A DNA stretch of 31,568 nucleotides from CAZGGW01 sp964525365. Lineage in GTDB: Bacteria; Bacillota_I; Bacilli_A; RF39; UBA660. The position numbers and the translations under genes are program-made. The notes beneath the pieces were generated by a model. It saw only the letters and a list, made by a program, of their open reading frames with translations. It was not told the origin of the DNA and ran no database searches. The stretch covers positions 1-31,568 of the forward strand of contig CAZGGW010000010.1 of the NCBI GenBank assembly GCA_964525365.1. The letters are read 5' to 3'. Shown here piece by piece: positions 1-7,871 of this stretch (positions within the stretch are counted from its first letter, which is position 1; every line of letters starts with the position of its first letter).

Positions 1-50
1 GGTTCTACCATTAAGATCCTTTTTTGTGCCAACATATCTTTATAATTCAT
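1..50 (-). CDS. 5' end of an unidentified gene, cut by window edge
   Basis: An ATG at 50 opens a frame that stays open for 16 codons to the window edge (MNYKDMLAQKRILMVE). It overlaps the asnS stop as TAATG, so it would be translationally coupled to asnS as the third gene of the T-box operon. No clear Shine-Dalgarno is seen. Too little is present to assign a family. Confidence 0.4.
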   Translation of the reverse strand, partial: MNYKDMLAQKRILMVE

Positions 51-1377
51 TAGAAATCACAATTGTTAGGTGTTCTAGGAAAAGGTATAACATCTCTAAT
101 ATTATCAACGCCTGTTAGATACATGATTAGTCTTTCAAATCCCAAACCAAATCCAGAATGAATACAAGTTCCATATCTTCTTAAATTTAAAAACCAATTT
201 AATGTTTCAGTAGAAATATTCATTTGTTTCATTCTCTCATATAATGCTTCGTAATNNNNNNNNNNNNNNNNNNNACTGTTTTGCCATCTGGATTTTGTTT
301 CATGTAAAATGCTTTAATATCTTTAGGCCAATTATATATAAATACTGGACTATTATAATAGTCAGTTAAATATTTTTCATGTTCAGTTGCAATATCTGAT
401 TCATATGTCGGATTAAATTCCCACTTTTGAGAAGACTTTAATAATATATCTATTGCTTCTTTATGAGTGATTTTTACAAAAGATGAGGTAATAACTTTAT
501 TAAGTTTGTCTATAAGACCTGGCTCTACAAATTTATCAAAAAATTCTATTTCCAATGGACACTTATCCATAACAAACTGTATTATGTATTTTAACATTTC
601 TTCTTCAATATTCATTAAATCATTAATATCACAGAATGCTATTTCCGGTTCTATCATCCAAAATTCATTAGCGTGTATCTTAGTATTTGAGTTTTCACTT
701 CTCATGGTAGGCCCGAAAGTATAAATCTTTTTAAAAGCTTCTGCGAATGCTTCACCGTGAAGTTGACCGGATCCTGTTATATATGTCATTTTTCCAAATA
801 TATCTTTTGCAAAATCAACTTTTCCATCTTTGTCTTTAGGCAAGTTATTTAAATCAAATGTAGTTACTTTAAACATTTCACCACTGCCTTCACAATCAGC
901 TCCTGTAATAATTGGTGAATGCAAATAAATATAATTGTTTTCTTGAAAGTATGAATGTATGGAGTGTGCTGCAACACTTCTAACTCTAAATACTGCTTGG
1001 AATAAGTTTGTTCTAGGACGTAAATATGATATTTCACGTAAAAATTCTTTGGTAGGTCTTCCTTTTGCCTGCAACGGATAATCATTTTCACAAGATCCTA
1101 ATATAATAATTTTAGAAGGACTTAATTCTATATCTTGATTTCCTTGAGAGGGTATAATAGTACCATGTACTTCAATTGCACTTCCAATAAGTAATTCACT
1201 TATTTCATTGTAGTTAGTTAACGAATTATCATATACAATTTGTAATGATTTTAATATTGTTCCATCATAAAAATCAATAAATCCAAAATCTTTTTGCTTT
1301 CTATGATTTTTAATCCATCCATTTAATATAACTTCTTTTCCTAAATAATCATTATTAAATAATTCTTTTAAATCCAT
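50..1377 (-). CDS. asnS: Asparaginyl-tRNA synthetase, interrupted by an assembly gap
   Basis: Charges tRNA-Asn with asparagine in the cytosol (class IIb synthetase). The first 367 codons (1377 to about 277) carry the OB-fold anticodon-binding domain, then class II motif 2 (GPTMRSENSNT) and the DCEGSGEMFKV region of the long, E. coli-like form of AsnS. The 3' piece (about 254-50) carries LRRYGT, motif 3 GFGLGFERL and the typical end VIPFPRTP. The two pieces are in different frames because the 19-N run does not have the true length. The segment normally between DGKTV and YEALYERM, including the GEIIGGSQREE motif, is about 20 residues, so roughly 60-70 bases are missing. Start ATG at 1377 has an AGGAGG site. 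It is the second gene after hisS, 8 bases downstream, under the T-box. The identity is very secure; the gene is probably intact in the organism. Confidence 0.93.
256..274. other. Assembly gap (19 N) inside asnS
   Basis: Nineteen N bases lie between the asnS codons for DGKTV and YEALYERM. For the frame to be kept the true gap must be 2 modulo 3, and family comparison suggests about 60-70 bases. The N count is therefore arbitrary, not measured. Confidence 0.97.
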
Positions 1378-1385
1378 ATATCCTC

Positions 1386-2633
1386 CTATAAATTTATATC
1401 CAAGTAATCAATTATTTCATTTCTGTTTACTTGTACACTTTCTTTAGTGTCATTATCTTTTATGGTAATAAAGCCACCCTCTTCTTCTTCGCTACCGCAT
1501 ATTAAAATATATCTTGGTTTTAACTTTTCAATTGTTTTGAATTGAGATTTCATATTTTTATTCAAATAATCACTATCAACCTTAAATCCTGCACATCTAA
1601 GTTCATCTATAAGATTTAATGAATATTCATTTGTTTCTAAATTCATAACATATAATTCGATATTATTTTTAGGCAAGTTAATATTTTCAACTTCTAATAT
1701 TTTCATAAGTCTTTCTATACCCAATGCAAATCCAACTCCAGGATATTCGGGTCCACCTAAACTGGTTATCAAATTATTGTATCTTCCACCTCCGCATATA
1801 ACAGAAGCAGGTCCTAATTCTTTTGAATCATAAACAAATTCAAAAACAAGTCCTGTATAATAATCAAGTCCTCTTACTAATGAAGAATCAACTTCATAAT
1901 TTATTCCCATGTTATCAAGAACATTCTTAATATTTTTAAAATTATCTTTATCTTCTTGTGTTAAATAATCTATTGGCTTTGGAGCATTTTTAAGTATTTC
2001 AGTCTCACAATCTTCTTTACAATCCAATATTCTAAGAACATTTTTTTCATATCTTTCTTTACAAGTTTCACATAAAGAATCTAGTTTATCTTTAAAATAT
2101 TCTTTTACCACTTTATTATAATTATTTCTTGATTCAATATTTCCAATGGAATTGATTTTAACTTTTAAATTTTCTATTTTTAAACTTTCTAATAAACGAT
2201 AACATACGCTAAGAACTTCAATATCAGAAGAAATATTATTAGAACCATACATTTCAACTCCAAATTGAGTAAATTCTCTATACCTTCCAGCTTGAGGGCG
2301 TTCATATCTAAATGCCGATCCAATATAATAAAATTTATTGATTGGGTTAACATACAACTTATTTTCAATAACAGATCTTGCAACTCCGGCGGTAAGTTCA
2401 GGTCTTAAAGTCATGTCTCTACTACCTTTATCTTTAAAATCATAAGTTTCTTTGCTTACAATATCAGTGGTTTCTCCAACACCTCGTTTAAATACTTCAC
2501 TGTGTTCAAACGTAGGTACTTTTATATAGTTGAAATTATATAGTAGCATAAAATTACTTATATAATTACACAAATATATATAATCGTACCCTTCCTTATC
2601 ATAAAAATCCATTGTTCCTTTAGGTTTTTGCAT
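1386..2633 (-). CDS. hisS: Histidyl-tRNA synthetase
   Basis: Attaches histidine to tRNA-His (class IIa synthetase, cytosolic dimer). The 415-residue length is normal. Visible are the N-terminal PKGTMDFYDKEG, motif 2 region (RPELTAGVAR, then AFRYERPQAGRYREFTQ), the histidine-binding LVRGLDYYTGLVFEF, GGGRYNNL, and motif 3 GVGFALGIERL, followed by a C-terminal anticodon-binding domain. Motif RPELTA replaces the more usual RPEGTA. A two-CxxC-like stretch CETCKERYEK...LDCKEDC is present, as in many Firmicute HisS. Start ATG at 2633 is preceded by AGGAGG. It is the first gene after a T-box leader, with asnS 8 bases downstream. Confidence 0.97.
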   Translation of the reverse strand: MQKPKGTMDFYDKEGYDYIYLCNYISNFMLLYNFNYIKVPTFEHSEVFKRGVGETTDIVSKETYDFKDKGSRDMTLRPELTAGVARSVIENKLYVNPINKFYYIGSAFRYERPQAGRYREFTQFGVEMYGSNNISSDIEVLSVCYRLLESLKIENLKVKINSIGNIESRNNYNKVVKEYFKDKLDSLCETCKERYEKNVLRILDCKEDCETEILKNAPKPIDYLTQEDKDNFKNIKNVLDNMGINYEVDSSLVRGLDYYTGLVFEFVYDSKELGPASVICGGGRYNNLITSLGGPEYPGVGFALGIERLMKILEVENINLPKNNIELYVMNLETNEYSLNLIDELRCAGFKVDSDYLNKNMKSQFKTIEKLKPRYILICGSEEEEGGFITIKDNDTKESVQVNRNEIIDYLDINL

Positions 2634-2853
2634 ATATCCTCCTATAAAATAAAACAGTAACTCGCAAGGGACGAATTACTGTAACTTTCGTGGTACCACC
2701 CTAATTTATTCTCTTATATTTAACGCTATAAACCGATTTGTATTTTCATACAAATAACTCCAGAGTGTTAAAAAGTATTAATATATAATTAGCTCACACC
2801 ATATCTAACTCGCTCGTATATTGTAAAATACTATTTTCTCTTTCTTTGTTTCT
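2634..2853 (-). promoter_or_regulatory. T-box leader (tRNA-sensing riboswitch) of hisS-asnS
   Basis: The leader contains the hallmark antiterminator T-box, AGGGTGGTACCACG, at 2702-2689 (minus strand), followed by a terminator hairpin. Stem I can be drawn: AGTATT pairs with AATACT, AATATA with TATATT, with a distal GGTGTGAGC-like loop. The 3' side of the specifier loop reads TTTTTAACAC before CTCTGGAG. This holds AAC (Asn, 2769-2767, followed by the usual purine A) and, two bases on, CAC (His, 2767-2765). Uncharged tRNA should stabilise the antiterminator and turn on hisS-asnS. The whole 266-base stretch 2634-2899 is explained by this leader and its promoter. Confidence 0.93.
2647..2682 (-). 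terminator. Regulated terminator of the T-box leader
   Basis: On the minus strand ACAGTAA...TTACTGT forms a stem (2682-2654) with a short loop, followed by TTTTATTTTA. It abuts the T-box sequence and ends about 20 bases before the hisS start, as expected of a T-box terminator/antiterminator switch. Confidence 0.85.
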
Positions 2854-2859
2854 ACTAAT

Positions 2860-2888
2860 ATTATAAAAAAATAAAACAATTTTGTCAA
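2860..2888 (-). promoter_or_regulatory. Sigma-A promoter of the T-box hisS-asnS operon
   Basis: A perfect -35 TTGACA (2888-2883), a 17-base spacer and a perfect -10 TATAAT (2865-2860) lie on the minus strand, just upstream of the T-box stem I. Predicted start of transcription is near 2853. Confidence 0.88.
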
Positions 2889-2899
2889 TTCATATGTAT

Positions 2900-3289
2900 T
2901 TATAAATTGCTTTTTATTTTATTGTATACAGAAGAATTATCAAAAGCAAGTATACACATAAATATAGTATTAAATAGTATTAATCCGAATATAAAAACTG
3001 TATTTTTATTAAAACATTCCGCTAAACGTACATAAGCAATAATGGTTATAATTGAAATAAAAATCCAACCGAAAACAGGAATAAATCCAACGAAAATATA
3101 CCACCCTTTTATACCGACAATTTCAAATAAAGAATAAATATTATAGATAGGTATAATTGAAATCCAACCTGGTTTCCCAGCTTTGACAAAAATTCTCCAT
3201 AACGCAATTAAATCTAAAACACCACTTAATAAGATGAGTACCCATATTGAAGCGACATACATTAAAATAGTTCCTACTGCATAGTCCAT
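2900..3289 (-). CDS. Small membrane protein, DUF5684-like
   Basis: A 129-residue protein with about four hydrophobic segments. The stretch ALWRIFVKAGKPGWISIIPIY followed by NIY, a GIKGWY motif and FVGFIPVFG resemble the DUF5684 family of small membrane proteins often found near signal peptidase-like genes; the function is unknown. Start ATG at 3289 has a GGAGG site 7 bases upstream. It lies between the metallophosphoesterase gene (46 bases upstream) and the T-box promoter of hisS, so it may be the last gene of a short transcript. Family assignment is from memory of the motif; the membrane nature is clear from sequence. Confidence 0.75.
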   Translation of the reverse strand: MDYAVGTILMYVASIWVLILLSGVLDLIALWRIFVKAGKPGWISIIPIYNIYSLFEIVGIKGWYIFVGFIPVFGWIFISIITIIAYVRLAECFNKNTVFIFGLILFNTIFMCILAFDNSSVYNKIKSNL

Positions 3290-3335
3290 ATAATTCCTCC
3301 ACCACTATTGTACAACATTAACTTTATTTTGAATA

Positions 3336-4223
3336 TTACTTTTTTGTTAATTCGAGTGTTGTTATGTCATGCGAACAAAACTCATCTATTTTATCAAATA
3401 ATGCATTTTTTAATACTTGCTTTCTAATACCCCTAGTTACAACCATCTGAGTTTCATCAAAAGTGGATAATCCTCTACAATTATTTAAAATATACACGCA
3501 AGGAACTTTTTCTTTTAATTTAAATATTCCAATACCTTTATCAGCAATAGAGGGAAATATATCCTGTATAAATTGTGGAATATATCCATTATGTAGATGT
3601 GCACTCAATATTAAATCAATACTTTTATAATAAGCTGATAATTTTTCTATTACATATTTATTTTTTGCCATTATAGGATCGTGTGTTATAAAAATATTAT
3701 ATTTATCTTTATCAAAAGAAAAATTACTATTTTTAAATTCATTTATATATGTATCACAATTATAAAATTCTTCTTCTTTAGAATAAAAATATCCGTTTTC
3801 GCTTGGAGCAAAACCAGTTAAACTCAAATTGTCGATAGTAATTTGTTTATTATCTAGTATTTCTACATTTGAAAAATTAGTTAGAAATTCTAAATTTGGT
3901 TTAAGACCTGATTTTCCAATTTTCAATTCATGATTTCCAGATACAAATAACAATGGATATTTTTTAGTTAACATAGAAACAAAGTAATTTAATCTTTCTA
4001 GAATTTGCGAATTATAAAAATCATCACTATCGTATGCAATATCACCATCAAATATAACGAAATTAGGGTTCGTTTCATATATTTTTTTTAAGATTGAGTC
4101 TATAAACTCGTATTTAGTTGTTTCTCTCATATGTAAGTCGCCCATAAAAGAAATTAGATAATCTTTTTCTATTTTATTAGATGATAAAGTAAATTTTTCA
4201 TTATTGATTTTAGCCTTTTTCAT
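3336..4223 (-). CDS. Calcineurin-like metallophosphoesterase
   Basis: A 295-residue two-metal phosphoesterase. The canonical motifs appear in order: GDLH (motif 1), FDGDIAY (motif 2), SGNHE (motif 3), THDP and SAHLHNGY (metal-binding histidines). A short basic N-terminus without a convincing signal peptide precedes the domain; members of this YkuE-like group act on phosphoesters at the membrane or cytosol, and the substrate cannot be read from sequence. The C-terminal 60 residues after RGLSTF are less conserved. No Shine-Dalgarno is visible before ATG 4223, and an extended -10 box ends 8 bases upstream, suggesting a leaderless mRNA. The upstream spoIVB terminator separates it from spoIVB. Confidence 0.85.
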   Translation of the reverse strand: MKKAKINNEKFTLSSNKIEKDYLISFMGDLHMRETTKYEFIDSILKKIYETNPNFVIFDGDIAYDSDDFYNSQILERLNYFVSMLTKKYPLLFVSGNHELKIGKSGLKPNLEFLTNFSNVEILDNKQITIDNLSLTGFAPSENGYFYSKEEEFYNCDTYINEFKNSNFSFDKDKYNIFITHDPIMAKNKYVIEKLSAYYKSIDLILSAHLHNGYIPQFIQDIFPSIADKGIGIFKLKEKVPCVYILNNCRGLSTFDETQMVVTRGIRKQVLKNALFDKIDEFCSHDITTLELTKK

Positions 4224-4230
4224 GAAAATT

Positions 4231-4239
4231 ATTCTAACA
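4231..4239 (-). promoter_or_regulatory. Extended -10 promoter of the metallophosphoesterase gene
   Basis: TGTTAGAAT (4239-4231, minus strand) matches an extended -10 element (TGn plus TAGAAT). It sits after the spoIVB terminator and ends 8 bases before ATG 4223, so transcription would begin at or next to the start codon. No good -35 is seen. Confidence 0.5.
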
Positions 4240-4248
4240 TATATTTAT

Positions 4249-4276
4249 TAAAAAGGGAAGAAACTATTTTTCTCCC
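4249..4276 (-). terminator. Rho-independent terminator after spoIVB
   Basis: GGGAGAAA pairs with TTTCTTCCC (one bulged base; 4276-4255), followed by TTTTTAA. The 5' arm includes the last spoIVB codons and its TAG stop. Confidence 0.75.
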
Positions 4277-5238
4277 TCTATTAACATTGTTTTTATAAAA
4301 ACTCCATATCCTCTTAATACATCATCTACTACCACATGTGTTACAGATCCGATGATTTTATTGTTTTGAATTATAGGACTACCACTCATTCCTTGAACAA
4401 TCCCACCGGCCTGTTCTATTAAATCTTCATCTTTAATTTTAAATGATATTGATTTTGATGTATTAATTTCTTTTTTATTAAATGAAGTTATTTCTATATT
4501 ATATGTTTTTATTTCATTACTATTTAGAATAGTGTATATTATAGCATCACCCTTTTCTATTTCATCAAAACTTGCTACTTCTATATATTCTTTATTAGGT
4601 AATTTATTTTCATATGTTCCAAATAACCCTACATTAGTATTTTTTGTGATAGTACCTATAGTTTCATTATAATTTATTGTGGCATTTTTACTTCCAACAG
4701 TACCATCTGTACTACGGTCAATCCCACTAACATAACTTGTATATAATTTTCCACTTCTTACTTCAATATTGTTATTTGTTTCACTAATCGCAATTTCATG
4801 GCCTAAAGAACCAAATATTTTTGTATTGGGATCTATGTAGGTTAATGTACCAATTCCATTTATCTTATCTTTTATATATAATCCTGTTTTATATATATTA
4901 TCTTCTTTTATAAGAGCTAAAGTAGTATTTTTTATTCTGTTATTTCTTAGTACTGTTATATTCACTTTATTGTCTTTTATATATGCTTCAATTAATTTTG
5001 TTAATTCATTTATATTATTAATTTCAGTGTCTTCAACACTTAATATAGTGTCTCCAACCTTTAAAGTATCTTTTGCCAAATATTTACCATCTACTTTGTA
5101 AAAACCAACTACTATTAATCCTTTTGTATCAATTGAAATACCTATATTTTCTCCTCCTGGTATTAAGAATTCTGAATATCCAAATATGGTTATAGGGAAA
5201 AATAAAGATATAATAATAATTGTAAGTATTTTTTTCAT
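4264..5238 (-). CDS. spoIVB: SpoIVB, sporulation signalling serine peptidase (S55)
   Basis: In Bacillus this secreted forespore protease crosses to the intermembrane space and triggers SpoIVFB to process pro-sigma-K. The 324-residue protein has an N-terminal signal or anchor (residues 1-20), a PDZ domain (about 25-110, with GDTILSVED), and the S55 peptidase domain with a histidine in GSLGHEI (H147) and the nucleophile in GGIVQGMSGSPI (S285), followed by GSVTHVVVDD and RGYGVFI near the end. It is shorter than the Bacillus subtilis protein (about 425 residues), mostly N-terminally. Start ATG 5238 has an AGGTAG site. It follows xseB by 71 bases, so it may be co-transcribed with nusB-xseA-xseB, and ends at a terminator. 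Confidence 0.93.
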   Translation of the reverse strand: MKKILTIIIISLFFPITIFGYSEFLIPGGENIGISIDTKGLIVVGFYKVDGKYLAKDTLKVGDTILSVEDTEINNINELTKLIEAYIKDNKVNITVLRNNRIKNTTLALIKEDNIYKTGLYIKDKINGIGTLTYIDPNTKIFGSLGHEIAISETNNNIEVRSGKLYTSYVSGIDRSTDGTVGSKNATINYNETIGTITKNTNVGLFGTYENKLPNKEYIEVASFDEIEKGDAIIYTILNSNEIKTYNIEITSFNKKEINTSKSISFKIKDEDLIEQAGGIVQGMSGSPIIQNNKIIGSVTHVVVDDVLRGYGVFIKTMLIEGEK

Positions 5239-5309
5239 AATCTACCTCATTATTATTATATCCATATAAGTTAAGAGTATCTTGGTAATAATTTCATTAC
5301 CAATTTTTG

Positions 5310-5528
5310 TTAATTTTCGGTATTAAATTCTTCTAATTTTCCATTAGCGTTCATTATTTTATTTATTGTTTCACTAGCGTTTTTTAACTCTTTATTACAC
5401 ATTTCTACTAATTCAATAGCTTTTTCATATTTTTTCATTGAGTTTTCTAAATCAATATCTCCACTTTCCAATTCTTTAATGATTGCTTCTAATTCTTTAA
5501 TGTTTCCTTCAAATGTCTTTTTTTCCAT
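5310..5528 (-). CDS. xseB: Exodeoxyribonuclease VII small subunit
   Basis: Small subunit of exonuclease VII, which degrades single-stranded DNA; several copies wrap the large subunit. The 72-residue, all-helical protein has the family core FEGNIKELEAIIKELESGDI and then DLENSMKKYEKAIEL. Length is typical. Start ATG 5528 lies 20 bases inside the end of xseA and has an AAGGAGGTG site within xseA, indicating translational coupling. Confidence 0.93.
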   Translation of the reverse strand: MEKKTFEGNIKELEAIIKELESGDIDLENSMKKYEKAIELVEMCNKELKNASETINKIMNANGKLEEFNTEN

Positions 5529-6720
5529 TTTTCACCTCCTTAACGATTCCAATAACACTACCACTATAAAGTTTTATATTAATTTCATCATTTTTACTAA
5601 CCAAGTCACAATTTTTTAATATTTTATTATTATATGTTACTATTGAGTATCCTTTTTCTAAAATATTATTTGGGTTCAACAAATTTAATTTTAAATATAT
5701 ATTTTCTAAATAATTTTTTTTGGTAGTATAATTATTATTTGATAAAAATATAAGTTTGTCGATGATATGGTCTAATTTTTGTTCTTTTATTTCATATATA
5801 CTAATTGGATTATTTAATATATAATTTGTTTTGTATTTTTTTAATATTTCCTCATAATGTTTGATTTTGTAAGTAATTGTAGAATTTAATCGATTTTCCG
5901 CTTCCAACAAATATTCTAATATTTGATTTTTGTCAGGAACAACAAGTTCAGCAGCTGCTGTTGGAGTTGGAGCACGTAAATCTGAGACAAAATCACTTAT
6001 TGTATAATCGATTTCATGTCCCACTGCACTTATTATTGGAGTATTTGCTTCATATATTGCTCTAGCTACAGTTTCTTCGTTAAAGGCCCACAAATCTTCT
6101 ATTGATCCGCCACCACGTCCAATTATTAAAACATCTAAATTTGATTCATCAGCTTTTCTAATTGAGTTTACTATATTTGGAGCAGCTGCGCTTCCTTGAA
6201 CTAGCGTAGGAAATAAAATAATTTCAACCATTGGAAACCTTCTATTAATAGTACTAATTATATCTTTTATTGCGGCTCCTGTTGATGCAGTAATTACGCC
6301 AATCTTTTTAGGAATTTTAGGTATTCTTTTTTTATGATTTGATTCAAACAAACCTTCTTTATATAATTTATTTTTTAATTCTTCAAATAAAATATGAAGA
6401 TTTCCAACACCATCTTGTTTTATCTCATGAACATAGACTTGATATCCACCAGTTGCTTCATAAACAGTCACTTTACCTCTAATTAATACACTATCTCCAT
6501 CTTTGGGTACAAATCCTAAATTATTAGTACTATAATTAAACATTACTGCATTAATTTTACTTGTTTCATCTTTTAAACTAAAATATAGATGACCTCTAGT
6601 ATGAAATTTTATATTACTGATTTCACCTTTTATATATATATTGTTTAAGAATTCTTCACTTTCAAATATATTTTTTATGTATTTATTTACTTCACTCACT
6701 AATAAATAATCGTTATTCAT
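5509..6720 (-). CDS. xseA: Exodeoxyribonuclease VII large subunit
   Basis: Catalytic subunit of exonuclease VII. The 403 residues comprise an N-terminal OB-fold (IKGEISNIKFHTRGHLYFSL), the catalytic core (GVITASTGAAIKDIISTINRR, then RGGGSIEDLWAFNEE and SAVGHEIDYTISDFVSDLRA), a long coiled-coil segment and a short C-terminal domain with NNILEKGYSIV. Length is slightly below the usual 440-450, mainly in the coiled coil. It overlaps nusB by 8 bases and xseB by 20, the common nusB-xseA-xseB order of Firmicutes. Confidence 0.96.
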   Translation of the reverse strand: MNNDYLLVSEVNKYIKNIFESEEFLNNIYIKGEISNIKFHTRGHLYFSLKDETSKINAVMFNYSTNNLGFVPKDGDSVLIRGKVTVYEATGGYQVYVHEIKQDGVGNLHILFEELKNKLYKEGLFESNHKKRIPKIPKKIGVITASTGAAIKDIISTINRRFPMVEIILFPTLVQGSAAAPNIVNSIRKADESNLDVLIIGRGGGSIEDLWAFNEETVARAIYEANTPIISAVGHEIDYTISDFVSDLRAPTPTAAAELVVPDKNQILEYLLEAENRLNSTITYKIKHYEEILKKYKTNYILNNPISIYEIKEQKLDHIIDKLIFLSNNNYTTKKNYLENIYLKLNLLNPNNILEKGYSIVTYNNKILKNCDLVSKNDEINIKLYSGSVIGIVKEVKNGKKDI

Positions 6721-7123
6721 TTATTTCCTCTTCATTGAGAATTGAATCGAGCACCGCATTTATCATTTTTACTATTTTATCATCACTATATTTTTTAGCA
6801 AGTTCTATTGCCTCATTAATGCATACGATATTAGGAGTATCCATATAAATTAATTCATAAGTACTGAGTTTAAGTATTGAACTATCAGTCATACCTAACC
6901 TATCAATAGTCCAGTCAGTCATGTGTTTATTAATTACTTCAATTAGAATGTTTTCCTTATCTAAAACTCCATATACCATTTTATTAACAAATTCATTTTC
7001 TATTTCAACATTTTCTTTTATAATTTGTTCTACATCAAAATCAATTTTTTTCTTTTTAAAAAATTCGATTTGATACAATATTATCATTACTTTTTCTCTT
7101 AAATCACTTTTTGTAAGTTTCAT
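6713..7123 (-). CDS. nusB: Transcription antitermination factor NusB
   Basis: All-helical NusB binds boxA RNA with NusE (ribosomal protein S10) and supports rRNA antitermination. The 136 residues show the family pattern: REKVMIILYQIEF at the N-terminus, then DWTIDRLGMTDSSILKLSTYEL and VCINEAIELAKKYSDDKIVKMINAVLDSI. Start ATG 7123 has an AGGAG site. It is 52 bases downstream of tadC, so read-through from the Tad operon is possible, and overlaps xseA by 8 bases. Confidence 0.95.
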   Translation of the reverse strand: MKLTKSDLREKVMIILYQIEFFKKKKIDFDVEQIIKENVEIENEFVNKMVYGVLDKENILIEVINKHMTDWTIDRLGMTDSSILKLSTYELIYMDTPNIVCINEAIELAKKYSDDKIVKMINAVLDSILNEEEINE

Positions 7124-7175
7124 AATTAACTCCTACATCATTGTACTATATTTAATAATAAAAATCTATTGTTTA

Positions 7176-7871
7176 TTAGAAAAGATCAATAATAATTGGA
7201 CTAATTAAAAGTAATAATAATATGGGTATAAAAAATATTACTGATATAACGCTTATTTTAATTGGCATTTTATTTATAACTTCTTTTGCAGATAAAAATC
7301 TTTTATCCCTTAAATAATCCACTTGATTATATAAAGTCTCTATTATGGAACCACCAAATATATTTGATTGAGTAATATTAAGTATTACATTATTAATAGT
7401 ATCACTTGGAATTCTCTTTTTTAAATCATTTAATGCTTCATTTAAAGTTTTTCCATAATCCATTTCTTTTAATGCTACTGCGAATTCTTTAGATAATTCA
7501 GAATCTATATTTCTGCTTGTTAATTCTAATGCGCCCTTTAAATTTCTTCCAGTTTCTAAAGATAAAGTTAAAACTTCAAAATAAAATAATGCTTCGTATT
7601 CCAACTTTTTTTCTCTTTTTTTAATATTAATATCTATTACAAGATATTCAAAAGAAAAATAAAAAGCTATGGTTACTAAAGGCGCTACTATATATCCATA
7701 TTTATTTATATATATTAGAAGAAAAAACAATATTATACTTATAATAAATCTAACACTTAAAAATTCTAACGCATTTATTTTACAATCATTACCTAAAAGT
7801 AAAAATTTATCTTTAGTTTTTTTAATGGTTTTTTTTGTATAAATTTTTTCAATAAATTTCGTGTTTTTCAT
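7176..7871 (-). CDS. tadC: TadC-like type II secretion F-domain membrane protein
   Basis: Inner-membrane platform protein of the Tad (tight adherence) pilus or secretion apparatus. The 231-residue protein has two early membrane segments (about residues 40-80), a cytosolic T2SSF domain with LSLETGRNLKGALELTSRN and FGGSIIETLYNQVDYLRDKR, and a final membrane segment (about 205-228) ending in ISPIIIDLF. ATG 7871 overlaps the tadB stop (TAATG), the usual coupled tadB-tadC pair. Slightly shorter than typical TadC (about 290-320). Confidence 0.88.
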   Translation of the reverse strand: MKNTKFIEKIYTKKTIKKTKDKFLLLGNDCKINALEFLSVRFIISIILFFLLIYINKYGYIVAPLVTIAFYFSFEYLVIDINIKKREKKLEYEALFYFEVLTLSLETGRNLKGALELTSRNIDSELSKEFAVALKEMDYGKTLNEALNDLKKRIPSDTINNVILNITQSNIFGGSIIETLYNQVDYLRDKRFLSAKEVINKMPIKISVISVIFFIPILLLLLISPIIIDLF

